64,000 nt of DNA, taken from Dysgonomonas sp. BGC7 (lineage in GTDB: Bacteria > Bacteroidota > Bacteroidia > Bacteroidales > Dysgonomonadaceae). Positions 47,469 to 56,397 of this stretch are shown here, piece after piece (position 1 is the stretch's first letter; the number at the start of each line of letters is the position of its first letter). Both the position numbers and the translations under genes were made by a program. A model generated the notes under the pieces. It was not told the DNA's origin, made no database searches, and was given only the letters and a program-made list of their open reading frames with translations. The stretch is from assembly GCF_001261735.1 (NCBI RefSeq), contig NZ_CVRP01000003.1, positions 1 to 64,000 on the forward strand, given 5' to 3'.

Positions 47469-48521
47469 TTATACATAAGCAGCAAAATCTGCAATAGCTT
47501 TATCTAAGAGTTTTTTCATAGAACTACTCTGCTCCGAGAAGCATGCCACTTCGCTTACTATTTTATTCTTTTTCACCACCCGATTCCATATACCTATTAT
47601 TTCTCCATTGTAGAAAACGGCAGGCTTAAAAACTCCATTACTTACTATTACTTTCTTGTGATGCTCTTTTGCTACTATTTCTTTACGATCCTTGTAGCTA
47701 ACAAAGAGTTCGTCGAAGGCAGGCATAAGATGTATTATATCCTCATCGAAAACATGAGGTAAAGAAGAATTATGAAATATGTATATCTGATCATTCACCG
47801 GTTCGAAGATAAATTCTGAACGAATTAGTTCAAGACTTCTTTTTGCATCCGAAGTTGTGAGCCCCGACCACCAGATAAAGTCTTGTAAAGTTGCAGGGCC
47901 ATGACTGCCGAAATATTTATTTGCCAACCTGTATAGAGCTTCGTCTTTCGACAGAGACTCTTTTTGCGGAGCTATTTCTTCCAAAAGCCGGTAGGTCTGT
48001 TTCTTTTCTTTTACTATACCACTGCATACAATACCATCAAGTTCGGCATGATACATAATATGGTTGAGATGGTGAGTATCTACATCTATATTATGCTCCT
48101 TAAGCCTGACACCAAGTTCTTGACGGGTAAGGTTAGATTCTTTTTCGAGGATTTTACTTATCAGTAAATTTGTTTTCACTACAATTTCATCTGTAAGCCC
48201 TGTGTACTTGTCGTAGGAGCGAACCGCTATTTTCACTCTCGGGGTACTCAATCCCATTATCCAACGTATATCGTCGCGGGAAACGAAATGCCATGTAGGC
48301 CTCATTATATGGGTTCTTATGATGTCTCCTTTGTTTACAGCCTCTTCCACTTGCAGGTCTTTTATTCCGGGAATACGTACTCCTATAGCCCATTTAGCCA
48401 TATTGAAATCCTGAGCCTGCATAGCTCCCATATATGATACAATGTCTTTAGGAGTAGTAAACCTTGTAGATATTAACTGTTGATTTGCAAGACGAAGTGT
48501 AAGCAATGTAGCTTTGTCCAT
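47469..48521 (-). CDS. AlkZ/YcaQ-like winged-helix DNA glycosylase
   Basis: The 350-residue protein has the HTH_42 fold of AlkZ enzymes. The characteristic QxQ motif is present (Q35-A-Q37 in MGAMQAQDFNMAKWAIG), followed by THIMRPTWHFVSRDDIRWI. Winged-helix glycosylases of this family remove alkylated or crosslinked bases. It is the last gene of the six-gene minus-strand run and lies 55 bases after folC. The precise lesion is not predictable. Confidence 0.8.
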   Translation of the reverse strand: MDKATLLTLRLANQQLISTRFTTPKDIVSYMGAMQAQDFNMAKWAIGVRIPGIKDLQVEEAVNKGDIIRTHIMRPTWHFVSRDDIRWIMGLSTPRVKIAVRSYDKYTGLTDEIVVKTNLLISKILEKESNLTRQELGVRLKEHNIDVDTHHLNHIMYHAELDGIVCSGIVKEKKQTYRLLEEIAPQKESLSKDEALYRLANKYFGSHGPATLQDFIWWSGLTTSDAKRSLELIRSEFIFEPVNDQIYIFHNSSLPHVFDEDIIHLMPAFDELFVSYKDRKEIVAKEHHKKVIVSNGVFKPAVFYNGEIIGIWNRVVKKNKIVSEVACFSEQSSSMKKLLDKAIADFAAYV

Positions 48522-48576
48522 AATTAGATAAAAGAAAGTGGTTAATTAGTATCTGAGACCTTCGTACTATCAGATT

Positions 48577-49869
48577 TTATTTATAATCGAGAGCAATCAG
48601 AGCATCGGCTACTACAAAATTACTACCTCCTATAAAAATAAAATCGTTAGGCGCAGCCCAGTCTTTTGCAGCCTTCACTGCTTCGGCAACAGTAGGATAA
48701 GAGTATCCCATGAGTCCGTTTTTCTGCCCTAGTCTTTGCAACTCCCTCTCATTTATAGCACGGGGAATGGATGCTCTCGAAAAATAGTAAATAGCCTTCT
48801 TGGGAAGCATAGACAAAACGGACGATATATCTTTATCATTCACCATACCCAAAACAATGTGAAGTGTATTATACTTTTCTGCTGCAAGCTGCTCTACAAT
48901 ATATTTTATACCTGCTACATTGTGCCCTGTATCGCAAACTATTTTAGGGCTTATCTCCTGTATAATCTGCCAACGTCCCATCAGTCCTGTTAGTTCCGTA
49001 ACATAAGCAAAACCACTATAAACAGCTTTGGATGGTATAATATAGCCTAATTGCTGTAATTGGTGTATGGCACATAATACGGTTGCTGCATTTTTTATCT
49101 GGGCATACCCTGATAACTGATCTTTGAGGTGCGAATAGTACTTAGTATCGAGTAGCCATCCACTGGCTGTTTTTAGTTTCGATGATATAATTTTTTCGTC
49201 TTCGGCAAATATAATGGGTGCCCCTACTCTACTTGCCGTATCTTCAAATACCTGTCTTACTTCACCTTCGGCTTCTCCTATTACGGTCGGTATTCCGGTC
49301 TTTATTATTCCGGCTTTCTCTCCTGCTATTTTTTCCAGTGTATTTCCTAGAAACTGAACATGATCTAAGCTGATATTTGTAATAATACTTAGGTCGGGCG
49401 TAATAATATTGGTACTATCCAGGCGTCCGCCAAGACCAACTTCGATCACTGCTACATCGACATCCATATCGGCGAAATACTGAAAAGCCATAGTCATGGT
49501 CAATTCAAAAAATGAGGGGTGTATGGGTTCGAAAGTATCTTTATGATTGGCTACAAAACCGACAACATAATCCTGAGATATTTTCTCTCCGTTGATGCGT
49601 ATACGTTCTCTGAAATCGATAAGATGGGGAGATGTATAAAGTCCGACCTTGTAACCGGCTTCTTGTAATATGGCTGCTGTAAGATGCGAAACAGAGCCCT
49701 TTCCGTTAGTGCCCGCCACATGTATTGTCTTATATTTTCGGTGCGGATGACCAAAGTAGTTATCTAATGCCAAACTATTGTCCAACCCTTCTTTATATGC
49801 CGATCCACCTACTTTCTGATATACAGGTAGCTGGTTGAATAAGTATTCTATTGTTTCCTGATAAGTCAT
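48577..49869 (-). CDS. folC: Folylpolyglutamate / dihydrofolate synthase
   Basis: The 430-residue protein has the ATP-binding loop GTNGKGS (53-59) and the Mur-ligase signature VAVIEVGLGGRLDSTNII (about 136-153), with NISLDHVQFLGNT following. FolC adds glutamate tails to folates and in many bacteria also makes dihydrofolate. It starts 4 bases after the CAT-like gene ends, so the two are in one operon. Confidence 0.95.
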   Translation of the reverse strand: MTYQETIEYLFNQLPVYQKVGGSAYKEGLDNSLALDNYFGHPHRKYKTIHVAGTNGKGSVSHLTAAILQEAGYKVGLYTSPHLIDFRERIRINGEKISQDYVVGFVANHKDTFEPIHPSFFELTMTMAFQYFADMDVDVAVIEVGLGGRLDSTNIITPDLSIITNISLDHVQFLGNTLEKIAGEKAGIIKTGIPTVIGEAEGEVRQVFEDTASRVGAPIIFAEDEKIISSKLKTASGWLLDTKYYSHLKDQLSGYAQIKNAATVLCAIHQLQQLGYIIPSKAVYSGFAYVTELTGLMGRWQIIQEISPKIVCDTGHNVAGIKYIVEQLAAEKYNTLHIVLGMVNDKDISSVLSMLPKKAIYYFSRASIPRAINERELQRLGQKNGLMGYSYPTVAEAVKAAKDWAAPNDFIFIGGSNFVVADALIALDYK

Positions 49870-49873
49870 TACT

Positions 49874-50518
49874 TTAATTTTCTATTTCGCATGAGTAAAT
49901 GAAACTTTGCAGTTCGTCTATAAACTTTGCAACATGCAGCCCATCCATCAGAGCATGATTGACGGTTATCGACACAGGCAGCATTATTTTATGCTCGTAA
50001 TTGAAATATTTACCAGTCGATATTTTAGGTATTCCCCTATTATTGCCAAAAGACATTGCATGTTTCATGTCTGTAAACTGAATAAAAGGTACAGGAGAAT
50101 AATGAATTACATCGGCACGGTCGGTATCGGGAGTTACTCCTATGCCCGATGTCGATTTCACCTTCGCTATAGCTTCGGTTCCATTGCCGACAAATATATC
50201 TAAATCGTGATTATATTCAAAGAAAGAAAAGCTGAATGTGCCATCGGCTCTGCCTATTGTAGATGTAGGATGAATTACATCATAGCAAACGACAGACTCA
50301 TCTTCTATTCTGTAACGAAACTCTTCCACACTATTCACTGCTTGCATTATTTTGTACAGAGAATACAGAAAGAACGACGCATTGTTTTGTTTTGCCAGTT
50401 TATAGACATTCGAAAAGTCAATATTCACAGTCACACCGAAAAACGGATCGTCCAACGTCCTGAAAAGACTATAATGCTCTTTTCTGTTCCACGATTCTAT
50501 ATCTATTGTTCTTTTCAT
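49874..50518 (-). CDS. Chloramphenicol-acetyltransferase-like protein
   Basis: The 214-residue protein has the type A CAT fold signatures: ESWNRKEHYSLFR, near-N-terminal FFGVTVNIDF, and the catalytic motif NHALMDGLHVAKFI with H188 and D192. The chloramphenicol site cannot be verified by eye, and chromosomal CAT-like proteins in this phylum often lack proven resistance activity. It lies between radA and folC in the operon, a chromosomal rather than cargo setting. Confidence 0.8.
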   Translation of the reverse strand: MKRTIDIESWNRKEHYSLFRTLDDPFFGVTVNIDFSNVYKLAKQNNASFFLYSLYKIMQAVNSVEEFRYRIEDESVVCYDVIHPTSTIGRADGTFSFSFFEYNHDLDIFVGNGTEAIAKVKSTSGIGVTPDTDRADVIHYSPVPFIQFTDMKHAMSFGNNRGIPKISTGKYFNYEHKIMLPVSITVNHALMDGLHVAKFIDELQSFIYSCEIEN

Positions 50519-50541
50519 TTCTATATATCTGTTAAAAATAA

Positions 50542-51909
50542 TTATCCGAAAAGCTGCCTGAATGCCTCTTCTACTTTTCGCACCTGTACTATTTCGATAT
50601 TAACCTTCGAGGTAAAGCCCTTCAGATTGTTCTGAGGAACAAGTATTTTTGAAAAGCCAAGCTTTTCAGCCTCCAGAATACGCTGTTCTATTCTATTTAC
50701 AGGACGTATCTCGCCCGACAAACCCACTTCTCCGGTCATACATACATGTTTCTCGATAGAAATATCGAGGCTTGACGACAGCACAGCACTTATTACAGCC
50801 AAGTCCATTGCCGGATCGTTTACTTTAAGTCCTCCTGCAATATTGAGAAATACATCTTTTTGTATAAGCTTAAATCCTGCACGCTTTTCGAGTACTGCCA
50901 GCAACATATTCATACGGCGAAGGTCGAAACCTGTCGCAGAGCGTTGCGGTGTGCCATAAGCGGCTGTACTCACAAGAGCCTGCGTTTCTATAAGGAACGG
51001 ACGAACCCCTTCTATAGCAGCAGCAATAGAAACACCACTAAGTCCTTCGTGGTTTTGGGTAAGAAGCAGTTCGGACGGGTTACTTACTTCACGCAGTCCA
51101 TTCTGACGCATTTCGTAAATACCAAGTTCGGCCGTACTACCAAAGCGATTTTTTATACTTCGCAATATACGATACATGTAGTGCTGATCTCCTTCGAACT
51201 GTAGCACTGTATCTACTATATGCTCCAACACTTTAGGACCGGCTATACTTCCTTCCTTATTGATGTGCCCGATAAGGACTACAGGTGTGTTTGTCTCTTT
51301 TGCAAATTTGAGTATCGCCGCCGAACATTCACGCACCTGCGATACACTTCCCGGTGAAGATTCCACCACATCGGTAAAGATGGTCTGAATAGAATCTATA
51401 ATAACAAATTCGGGCTTTAGATTTTGTATGTGAACGAATATCTGCTCCAGATTTGTTTCGCAAACTATAAAGCAATTCTCACTATTAGAGTTTATGCGGT
51501 CGGCTCTCAACTTTAGTTGACGGGCACTTTCTTCTCCCGATATATATAGCGTTTTCAAGCTGTTAAGCCCAAGTACAGTTTGTAGAATAAGAGTAGATTT
51601 TCCGATACCGGGCTCTCCTCCGATGAGAACCAATGAACCTGGCACCAACCCACCTCCCAAAACACGGTTAAACTCAGCATCGTGTAAGTTGATACGAGGT
51701 TCCTCAGCAGTTTCTACATCTTTGAGAAGCAAAGGTTTTGCCTTCGATGTTTCGAACGGATGCAAACCACCTTTGGCAGGAGACTTATCTTTACTTATTA
51801 TTTCCTCTACATATGTATTCCATTCGCCGCAAACAGGGCACTTACCCAACCACTTGGGAGAATCGTTGCCACAGTTGCTGCAAACATATACTGATTTTAA
51901 TTTCGCCAT
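50542..51909 (-). CDS. radA: DNA repair protein RadA/Sms
   Basis: The 455-residue protein has the four-Cys zinc finger (C10, C13, C24, C27), a RecA-type Walker A GGEPGIGKST (97-106), and the RadA-specific KNRFG motif (in SIKNRFGST). A C-terminal Lon-like domain follows (SSSLDISIEKHVCMTGEVGLSGEIRPV). RadA promotes branch migration in recombination. Its first 13 bases overlap the end of the secreted protease gene. Confidence 0.97.
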   Translation of the reverse strand: MAKLKSVYVCSNCGNDSPKWLGKCPVCGEWNTYVEEIISKDKSPAKGGLHPFETSKAKPLLLKDVETAEEPRINLHDAEFNRVLGGGLVPGSLVLIGGEPGIGKSTLILQTVLGLNSLKTLYISGEESARQLKLRADRINSNSENCFIVCETNLEQIFVHIQNLKPEFVIIDSIQTIFTDVVESSPGSVSQVRECSAAILKFAKETNTPVVLIGHINKEGSIAGPKVLEHIVDTVLQFEGDQHYMYRILRSIKNRFGSTAELGIYEMRQNGLREVSNPSELLLTQNHEGLSGVSIAAAIEGVRPFLIETQALVSTAAYGTPQRSATGFDLRRMNMLLAVLEKRAGFKLIQKDVFLNIAGGLKVNDPAMDLAVISAVLSSSLDISIEKHVCMTGEVGLSGEIRPVNRIEQRILEAEKLGFSKILVPQNNLKGFTSKVNIEIVQVRKVEEAFRQLFG

Positions 51910-53732
51910 AATATTTTTTCTGTTCTCGAAACGCCCTTCTTTGTTTTTATCTGCACAATGTAAACCCCGCTTTTGAAATATTCCATACCTACGGAATAGG
52001 TCTTTAGGTTTACATTCTTCTCGTTGCGTAGAACATCTGCATCTAAATTAATCAATCTTATCTGATCTATAGCGTCTTCTTCATTATAAGCTGTTACAAC
52101 AAGATTTTTCCCCACCAGATCCATTACTATATCTACCGGCTGAGTCACTACCGTTACATAGATATCTATAGATTTATCTTTACTATCGGTTACGGTTATT
52201 GTAGCGTTTCCTTTTCCTGTCGCTGTTATCGTTATCAGGTTGTTGGCTACACTTGCCTGAATAATAGACAAATCTGAAGAAGATACAATATAACTACCTT
52301 CGTCACCTATAATTCTCACCGAAGTTGTTGTATTAGGCATCATGGATATTCTGGTCTTTTCCAATCCGAAACTATACAATCCTTCAAGCTTTTTAGCGCC
52401 TGTATTTGAAGGATCCAAATAGGTTTTCAGATGAGTATCTACTCCGGTAAATTCAGGAGCTCCCGTATATTTATCCCAATTATAGTAAAATCCGCCATAA
52501 GAATCGACTTTATTTTTATCGGCAGAATTACACAAAAAATTCTCTCCACCAGTAAGAGTTCCTACAATCAGCCCATTGTTGTTGAATAACGGAGCACCTG
52601 ACGAACCACCTTCTGTGACTCCATCGGTATATTTTATATCCCAATAGCAATATGCAGCCCCGCCTTTCCAGTTTGTCTTTGTTGGAGAATCTTTGTACAG
52701 CGATATTTTTTTCACATCGCCCAATGGATGATGTATTACTGTTCCATTCTTTATGTTCGCAGAATTGTCCTCAACGTCCCACCCGTTGAAGTAAACATCC
52801 CAATCGTCGGGTATAGATTCGGACAACTCCAATAATGCACCATCTCCACCCTTGCCAATCGGATTGAGAACTTTGACATCCGAACCTTTTAGAAATTTGT
52901 ACTCGGGTGCTTTCTCTGTATTTTCGCAAGATGGGGTTTCGTACCCGAAATAGAAGTATGTATTATTCTTTATCTGTTCGGGCGTCATATTTTCTACACA
53001 ATGGTATGCAGTAAGCACATAAGGTTTTTTATCATTACTTGTATTATTGATAAGAGTACCCGAGCATAAATAAAAAGTATTTGCTTTTTTCAGTCTTATC
53101 TGAACCACACCTTTTTTTTGCTTCTGCCACAATTCGCCTTCGGTACAGTTTACATTTATCATACAGCTACCCGATTCTTCGTACTCGTGGAGAACTTCCG
53201 AGTATTTATAGCCTATGTACGACAATGTAAATTTAGGTTTTTCGCCATCCTCTCCCGACACATATTCCAAGACAACATTGTCTCCCTTAAGCCCGTCTAT
53301 AGAATAAGCACCTCCACGGGGATTATCCTTGTGACTAAACACAACTGCATCTTTCAGCTCATTCTTATTATAAACATATAATTGTGCATCTTCGGGAAGG
53401 TAAAATTCATCGAAGTTCACAAAAAAGGCTTTTGCATCGGGTACATCTATTACCAGCTTCCATACATTTTCCGAAGAAGGAAGCTTTGTCCATGTACCAA
53501 CAGTATCGGCGTTTATGTTCAAAGCATATGCCTTTGCCTCTTTTAATGCCCTACCCTGTTTTCGGCCGACAATATCTGCAACAGTATATTTTGTCTGTTT
53601 GGTATCTACAATAAGCGATATTTGTGATTTATCTTTATTCAGTGTGTATTGCGCCGTTTGAGACATCGCAGGAGCAACAGCAAACAGTGATACCGCTAAA
53701 AGATATAAATATGTAAACAGTTGCTTTTTCAT
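51897..53732 (-). CDS. Secreted trypsin-like serine protease with type IX secretion tail
   Basis: The 611-residue protein has a signal peptide (LFTYLYLLAVSLFAVAPAMSQ). It then has a chymotrypsin-like fold with the His motif TAYHCV (about 244) and the Ser motif GGSSGAPLF (about 372-380), resembling lysyl endopeptidase proteins. After a bacterial Ig-like domain (about 460-530) it ends GVYIVQIKTKKGVSRTEKIL, the conserved last strand of a type A T9SS sorting domain. It is therefore exported across both membranes by the type IX system. It overlaps aroK by 4 bases upstream and radA by 13 bases downstream, an unexpected location for a surface protease. Confidence 0.88.
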   Translation of the reverse strand: MKKQLFTYLYLLAVSLFAVAPAMSQTAQYTLNKDKSQISLIVDTKQTKYTVADIVGRKQGRALKEAKAYALNINADTVGTWTKLPSSENVWKLVIDVPDAKAFFVNFDEFYLPEDAQLYVYNKNELKDAVVFSHKDNPRGGAYSIDGLKGDNVVLEYVSGEDGEKPKFTLSYIGYKYSEVLHEYEESGSCMINVNCTEGELWQKQKKGVVQIRLKKANTFYLCSGTLINNTSNDKKPYVLTAYHCVENMTPEQIKNNTYFYFGYETPSCENTEKAPEYKFLKGSDVKVLNPIGKGGDGALLELSESIPDDWDVYFNGWDVEDNSANIKNGTVIHHPLGDVKKISLYKDSPTKTNWKGGAAYCYWDIKYTDGVTEGGSSGAPLFNNNGLIVGTLTGGENFLCNSADKNKVDSYGGFYYNWDKYTGAPEFTGVDTHLKTYLDPSNTGAKKLEGLYSFGLEKTRISMMPNTTTSVRIIGDEGSYIVSSSDLSIIQASVANNLITITATGKGNATITVTDSKDKSIDIYVTVVTQPVDIVMDLVGKNLVVTAYNEEDAIDQIRLINLDADVLRNEKNVNLKTYSVGMEYFKSGVYIVQIKTKKGVSRTEKILWRN

Positions 53733-54250
53733 AATACATTTATCAATTGCTTAATATAGCGATCTATATCATCTCTGTTTATTAACTCTTCTGTTTCGAA
53801 TATTACACCTGCCTGCGAATAGAAAGGCTCTCTTTTATCGAGGCTCTCTAATATGAAAGCGTATAATTCCTCTTCATTCTTATCTCTTATAAGAGGACGC
53901 TTCTCCTTACATGTATTCAGTCTTGCCGATAAGGCCTCAGGCGTGGCTTTGAGGTATATGGTGGTTCCTGTACTATTCATATAAGCCATATTGTCGAAAA
54001 AGCAAGGAGTACCTCCTCCTGTAGAAATAACGACATCTTCAAATTCACCTACTTCTTTCAGCATATTACTTTCTATATTACGAAACTCATTCTCGCCCAG
54101 CTCACTGAATAACTGGCTTACTGTTTTCTGGAATCTCGTTTGTATAAAGTGGTCAAGGTCGATAAAATCAAGATTCAACTCTTTCGCAAGTTCTCGTCCG
54201 GCGGTAGTTTTTCCGGCTCCCATATATCCAATCAGAAATATTCTTTTCAT
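53729..54250 (-). CDS. aroK: Shikimate kinase
   Basis: Starting at 54250 (MKRIFLIGYMGAGKTTAGRE) gives 173 residues; ten codons upstream are open but not family-like. It has Walker A GYMGAGKT (8-15), FIDLDHFI, and STGGGTP, matching AroK. The enzyme phosphorylates shikimate in aromatic amino acid synthesis. It is the first gene of the minus-strand run. TATTTTTG on the minus strand (54285-54278) is a -7 candidate 28 bases before the start. Confidence 0.95.
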   Translation of the reverse strand: MKRIFLIGYMGAGKTTAGRELAKELNLDFIDLDHFIQTRFQKTVSQLFSELGENEFRNIESNMLKEVGEFEDVVISTGGGTPCFFDNMAYMNSTGTTIYLKATPEALSARLNTCKEKRPLIRDKNEEELYAFILESLDKREPFYSQAGVIFETEELINRDDIDRYIKQLINVL

Positions 54251-54348
54251 TCTATAGCATCCGTCTTTGCATTTATACAAAAATAGAAATAAAATATATA
54301 AGGTCGATTATAGCCTGCAATATAATTACTTCTATTTTTAGATTTATT

Positions 54349-54364
54349 GTCTAAAAACATAGAC
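54349..54364. promoter_or_regulatory. BlaI-type operator, upstream copy
   Basis: GTCTA-AAAACA-TAGAC is a perfect 5-6-5 inverted repeat. A second copy with the same half-sites lies 29 bases further on (54378-54393), inside the promoter of the BlaI-like gene. Paired palindromes with identical halves are the pattern expected for a dimeric winged-helix repressor that controls its own operon. Confidence 0.7.
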
Positions 54365-54371
54365 AACAAAT

Positions 54372-54402
54372 TTTGTCGTCTAGTTTTTTAGACATACATT
54401 TG
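54372..54402 (+). promoter_or_regulatory. Promoter of the BlaI/M56 operon with operator in the spacer
   Basis: TTTG (54372-54375) and TACATTTG (54395-54402) are separated by exactly 19 bases, a full consensus. The second operator GTCTA-GTTTTT-TAGAC (54378-54393) fills the spacer, so repressor bound there would block polymerase. Transcription would begin near 54409, a few bases before the ATG at 54426. Confidence 0.75.
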
Positions 54403-54425
54403 CTGTGTACTAAATATTAAAAGAT

Positions 54426-54806
54426 ATGCAATTGACAAAAGCCGAAGAACAAATAATGCACATATTGTGGGATATAGAAAAAGGTTCGGTACAAGATATT
54501 CTGAAAGAGTTTAAAGATTCTAAACCAGCCAGAACCACCATTGCCACAGTGCTCGGAATTCTCGAAAACAAAGGATTTGTTGCTCACAGCAATGAAGGAC
54601 GTGTAAACATTTATACTCCATTGATGGCTAAAGATGAGTATTCGAAGAAGCAACTCTTTGGTTTTATGAAGAATTACTTTGATGGTTCTTTTTCTTCCAT
54701 GGTTTCTTTTTTTGCCAAAGAGTCGAATATGAGCATAGAGGAAATGGATAAAATAATGGAAGAGACAAGAAAAGCTCTTGAAAAAGAAAACGACCTAAAT
54801 AAATAA
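54426..54806 (+). CDS. BlaI/MecI/CopY-family repressor
   Basis: The 126-residue protein is a winged-helix BlaI-type repressor: LTKAEEQIMHILWDIEKGSVQDIL, TTIATVLGILENKGFVAHSNEGRVNIYTPL and a C-terminal dimerisation and cleavage region. In this family, derepression follows proteolysis of the repressor. It lies 3 bases before the M56 peptidase gene, its likely signalling partner, and under a promoter carrying two palindromic operators. Confidence 0.93.
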   Translation: MQLTKAEEQIMHILWDIEKGSVQDILKEFKDSKPARTTIATVLGILENKGFVAHSNEGRVNIYTPLMAKDEYSKKQLFGFMKNYFDGSFSSMVSFFAKESNMSIEEMDKIMEETRKALEKENDLNK

Positions 54807-54809
54807 GGC

Positions 54810-56330
54810 ATGGAAGAATTTATGACCTATCTCGTAAAAGTAGGAGTATCTCTGGGAGTATTTCTATTTATTTACTTCTTGTTTTTTCGTTCAGCCACAT
54901 TTTTCCGGTTCAATCGAATCTTTCTTCTAGCCGGAATTGTATTTTCTTTTGTAGTTCCCACTATCAAAAACTCATATAATGTTTTAATAACCATTCCGCA
55001 AATTCAATTTATTGAAGATAGTAATATTGTGGAAGAAGCATATAAAGATCAGTCGTCAGCAATAAATATCTGGAGTATTTTGTTCATTATCTATGTCACA
55101 GGTATCGTACTTTTGCTGATGAAAAACATAAAGATGTATCATAAAATATATAAGCTTGCCCGCAAAGGGAAAAAGAGTATAGAAAACGATACAAGAATAA
55201 TTGAAAACAAGTCTGTAACATCTCCTTTTACATTCTTCAATTATGTATTCATAAACTCAGATAAGCTAAACGACACAGAAAGAAATTTGATATTAAAGCA
55301 TGAAATTACTCATATAAATCAAAAACACTGGATAGATCTTTTGTGCGGAGAATGCATGCTCCTGCTGCAATGGTTCAATCCGTTAGTTTGGGTTTACATA
55401 CACTTTTTAAAAGAGAATCACGAGTTTTTGGCAGACAAGTCGGTGATAGATTCCGGAACTTCACCCGCTTTGTATCAAGCTGTATTACTCAATCAAGAAT
55501 TTCAAATTCCTGTATTTAAATTCTCCAGTTCGTTCAATTATTTAAAACCACTTAATCGACTAAACATGATGAAAAAAGAAAAGAGTGCATCGTGGAAAAG
55601 AATATCCGCATTGCTTATTGTTCCGGCATTTGGAGTTTTATTGTGGGCTTCGGCCGAACCCAACTATGTTTATATTACAGAGGAGACAGAGAAAGAATAC
55701 GTTGTGCAAGATACTGTACCTCTCAACGGCAAACCTATAAATATAACAGTAAACAGGACTTCATTCAACAATGATTCTCTCAAGGTCGTTATTGTAGGAA
55801 ATAAATCGGATGAAAATAAATCCGATAAGAAAACACTCATAATACAGGTTGCCAATGATACTGCGCAAAGAGAAAAAATAACGAGCAGTAATATGAACTT
55901 TATGAAAGATCTATTAATTATTTTGGATGGACAAAGAACTGATAAGTTTAACATTCAAGATATTGCCCCCGAAAGTATAGATAATATTAGTGTACTGAAA
56001 GATAAATCTGCAACAGATATTTATGGCGAAGAAGGAAAGAACGGGGTTGTTATAATTCAGACCAAAGAATACATAAGAAATAATCCTGATAAGAAACTGA
56101 AAAGGCTGGATTTTAACATCAAAGTAAATAATGCAAAAGAGCTCTCTAATAATTTAAAGAATCCTCTACTTATAATTGATGGCAAAGAAGAACTAGCTAC
56201 AAGCATAGATCTGATAAAGATAGATCCTAACTCAATAGAATCTATTAAAGTATATAAAGGAGAAGAAGCCATAGAGGAATATGGAGAAAAAGGGAAAAAC
56301 GGAGTAATAGTAGTCACATCGAAAAAATAA
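54810..56330 (+). CDS. BlaR1-like M56 metallopeptidase with duplicated plug-like repeats
   Basis: The 506-residue protein has membrane helices at about 10-28, 38-52 and 83-103 and a zinc peptidase motif LKHEITH (about 162-168). A conserved WIDLLCGECMLLLQWFNPLVW membrane stretch follows, then a further membrane helix near 263-282. After that comes a periplasmic tail. The tail carries two copies of a motif like LLIILDGQ...ISVLKDKSATDIYGEEGKNGVVIIQT (about 365-415) and SIKVYKGEEAIEEYGEKGKNGVIVVTSKK (about 480-506). The motif resembles the plug region of TonB-dependent receptors. BlaR1-type enzymes sense a signal and cleave the repressor. The signal sensed here is unknown. Confidence 0.88.
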   Translation: MEEFMTYLVKVGVSLGVFLFIYFLFFRSATFFRFNRIFLLAGIVFSFVVPTIKNSYNVLITIPQIQFIEDSNIVEEAYKDQSSAINIWSILFIIYVTGIVLLLMKNIKMYHKIYKLARKGKKSIENDTRIIENKSVTSPFTFFNYVFINSDKLNDTERNLILKHEITHINQKHWIDLLCGECMLLLQWFNPLVWVYIHFLKENHEFLADKSVIDSGTSPALYQAVLLNQEFQIPVFKFSSSFNYLKPLNRLNMMKKEKSASWKRISALLIVPAFGVLLWASAEPNYVYITEETEKEYVVQDTVPLNGKPINITVNRTSFNNDSLKVVIVGNKSDENKSDKKTLIIQVANDTAQREKITSSNMNFMKDLLIILDGQRTDKFNIQDIAPESIDNISVLKDKSATDIYGEEGKNGVVIIQTKEYIRNNPDKKLKRLDFNIKVNNAKELSNNLKNPLLIIDGKEELATSIDLIKIDPNSIESIKVYKGEEAIEEYGEKGKNGVIVVTSKK

Positions 56331-56397
56331 AAAGAATAAAGAAGGGGTTTGAATAAATCCCTTCTCTATTTTAACTTGCTATTTATATCTGAATATA

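Noticed and set aside
49874-50518. Acquired chloramphenicol resistance gene
   Set aside because: The catalytic His motif is present, but the gene lies inside a chromosomal operon far from the mobile elements, and substrate residues cannot be checked by eye.
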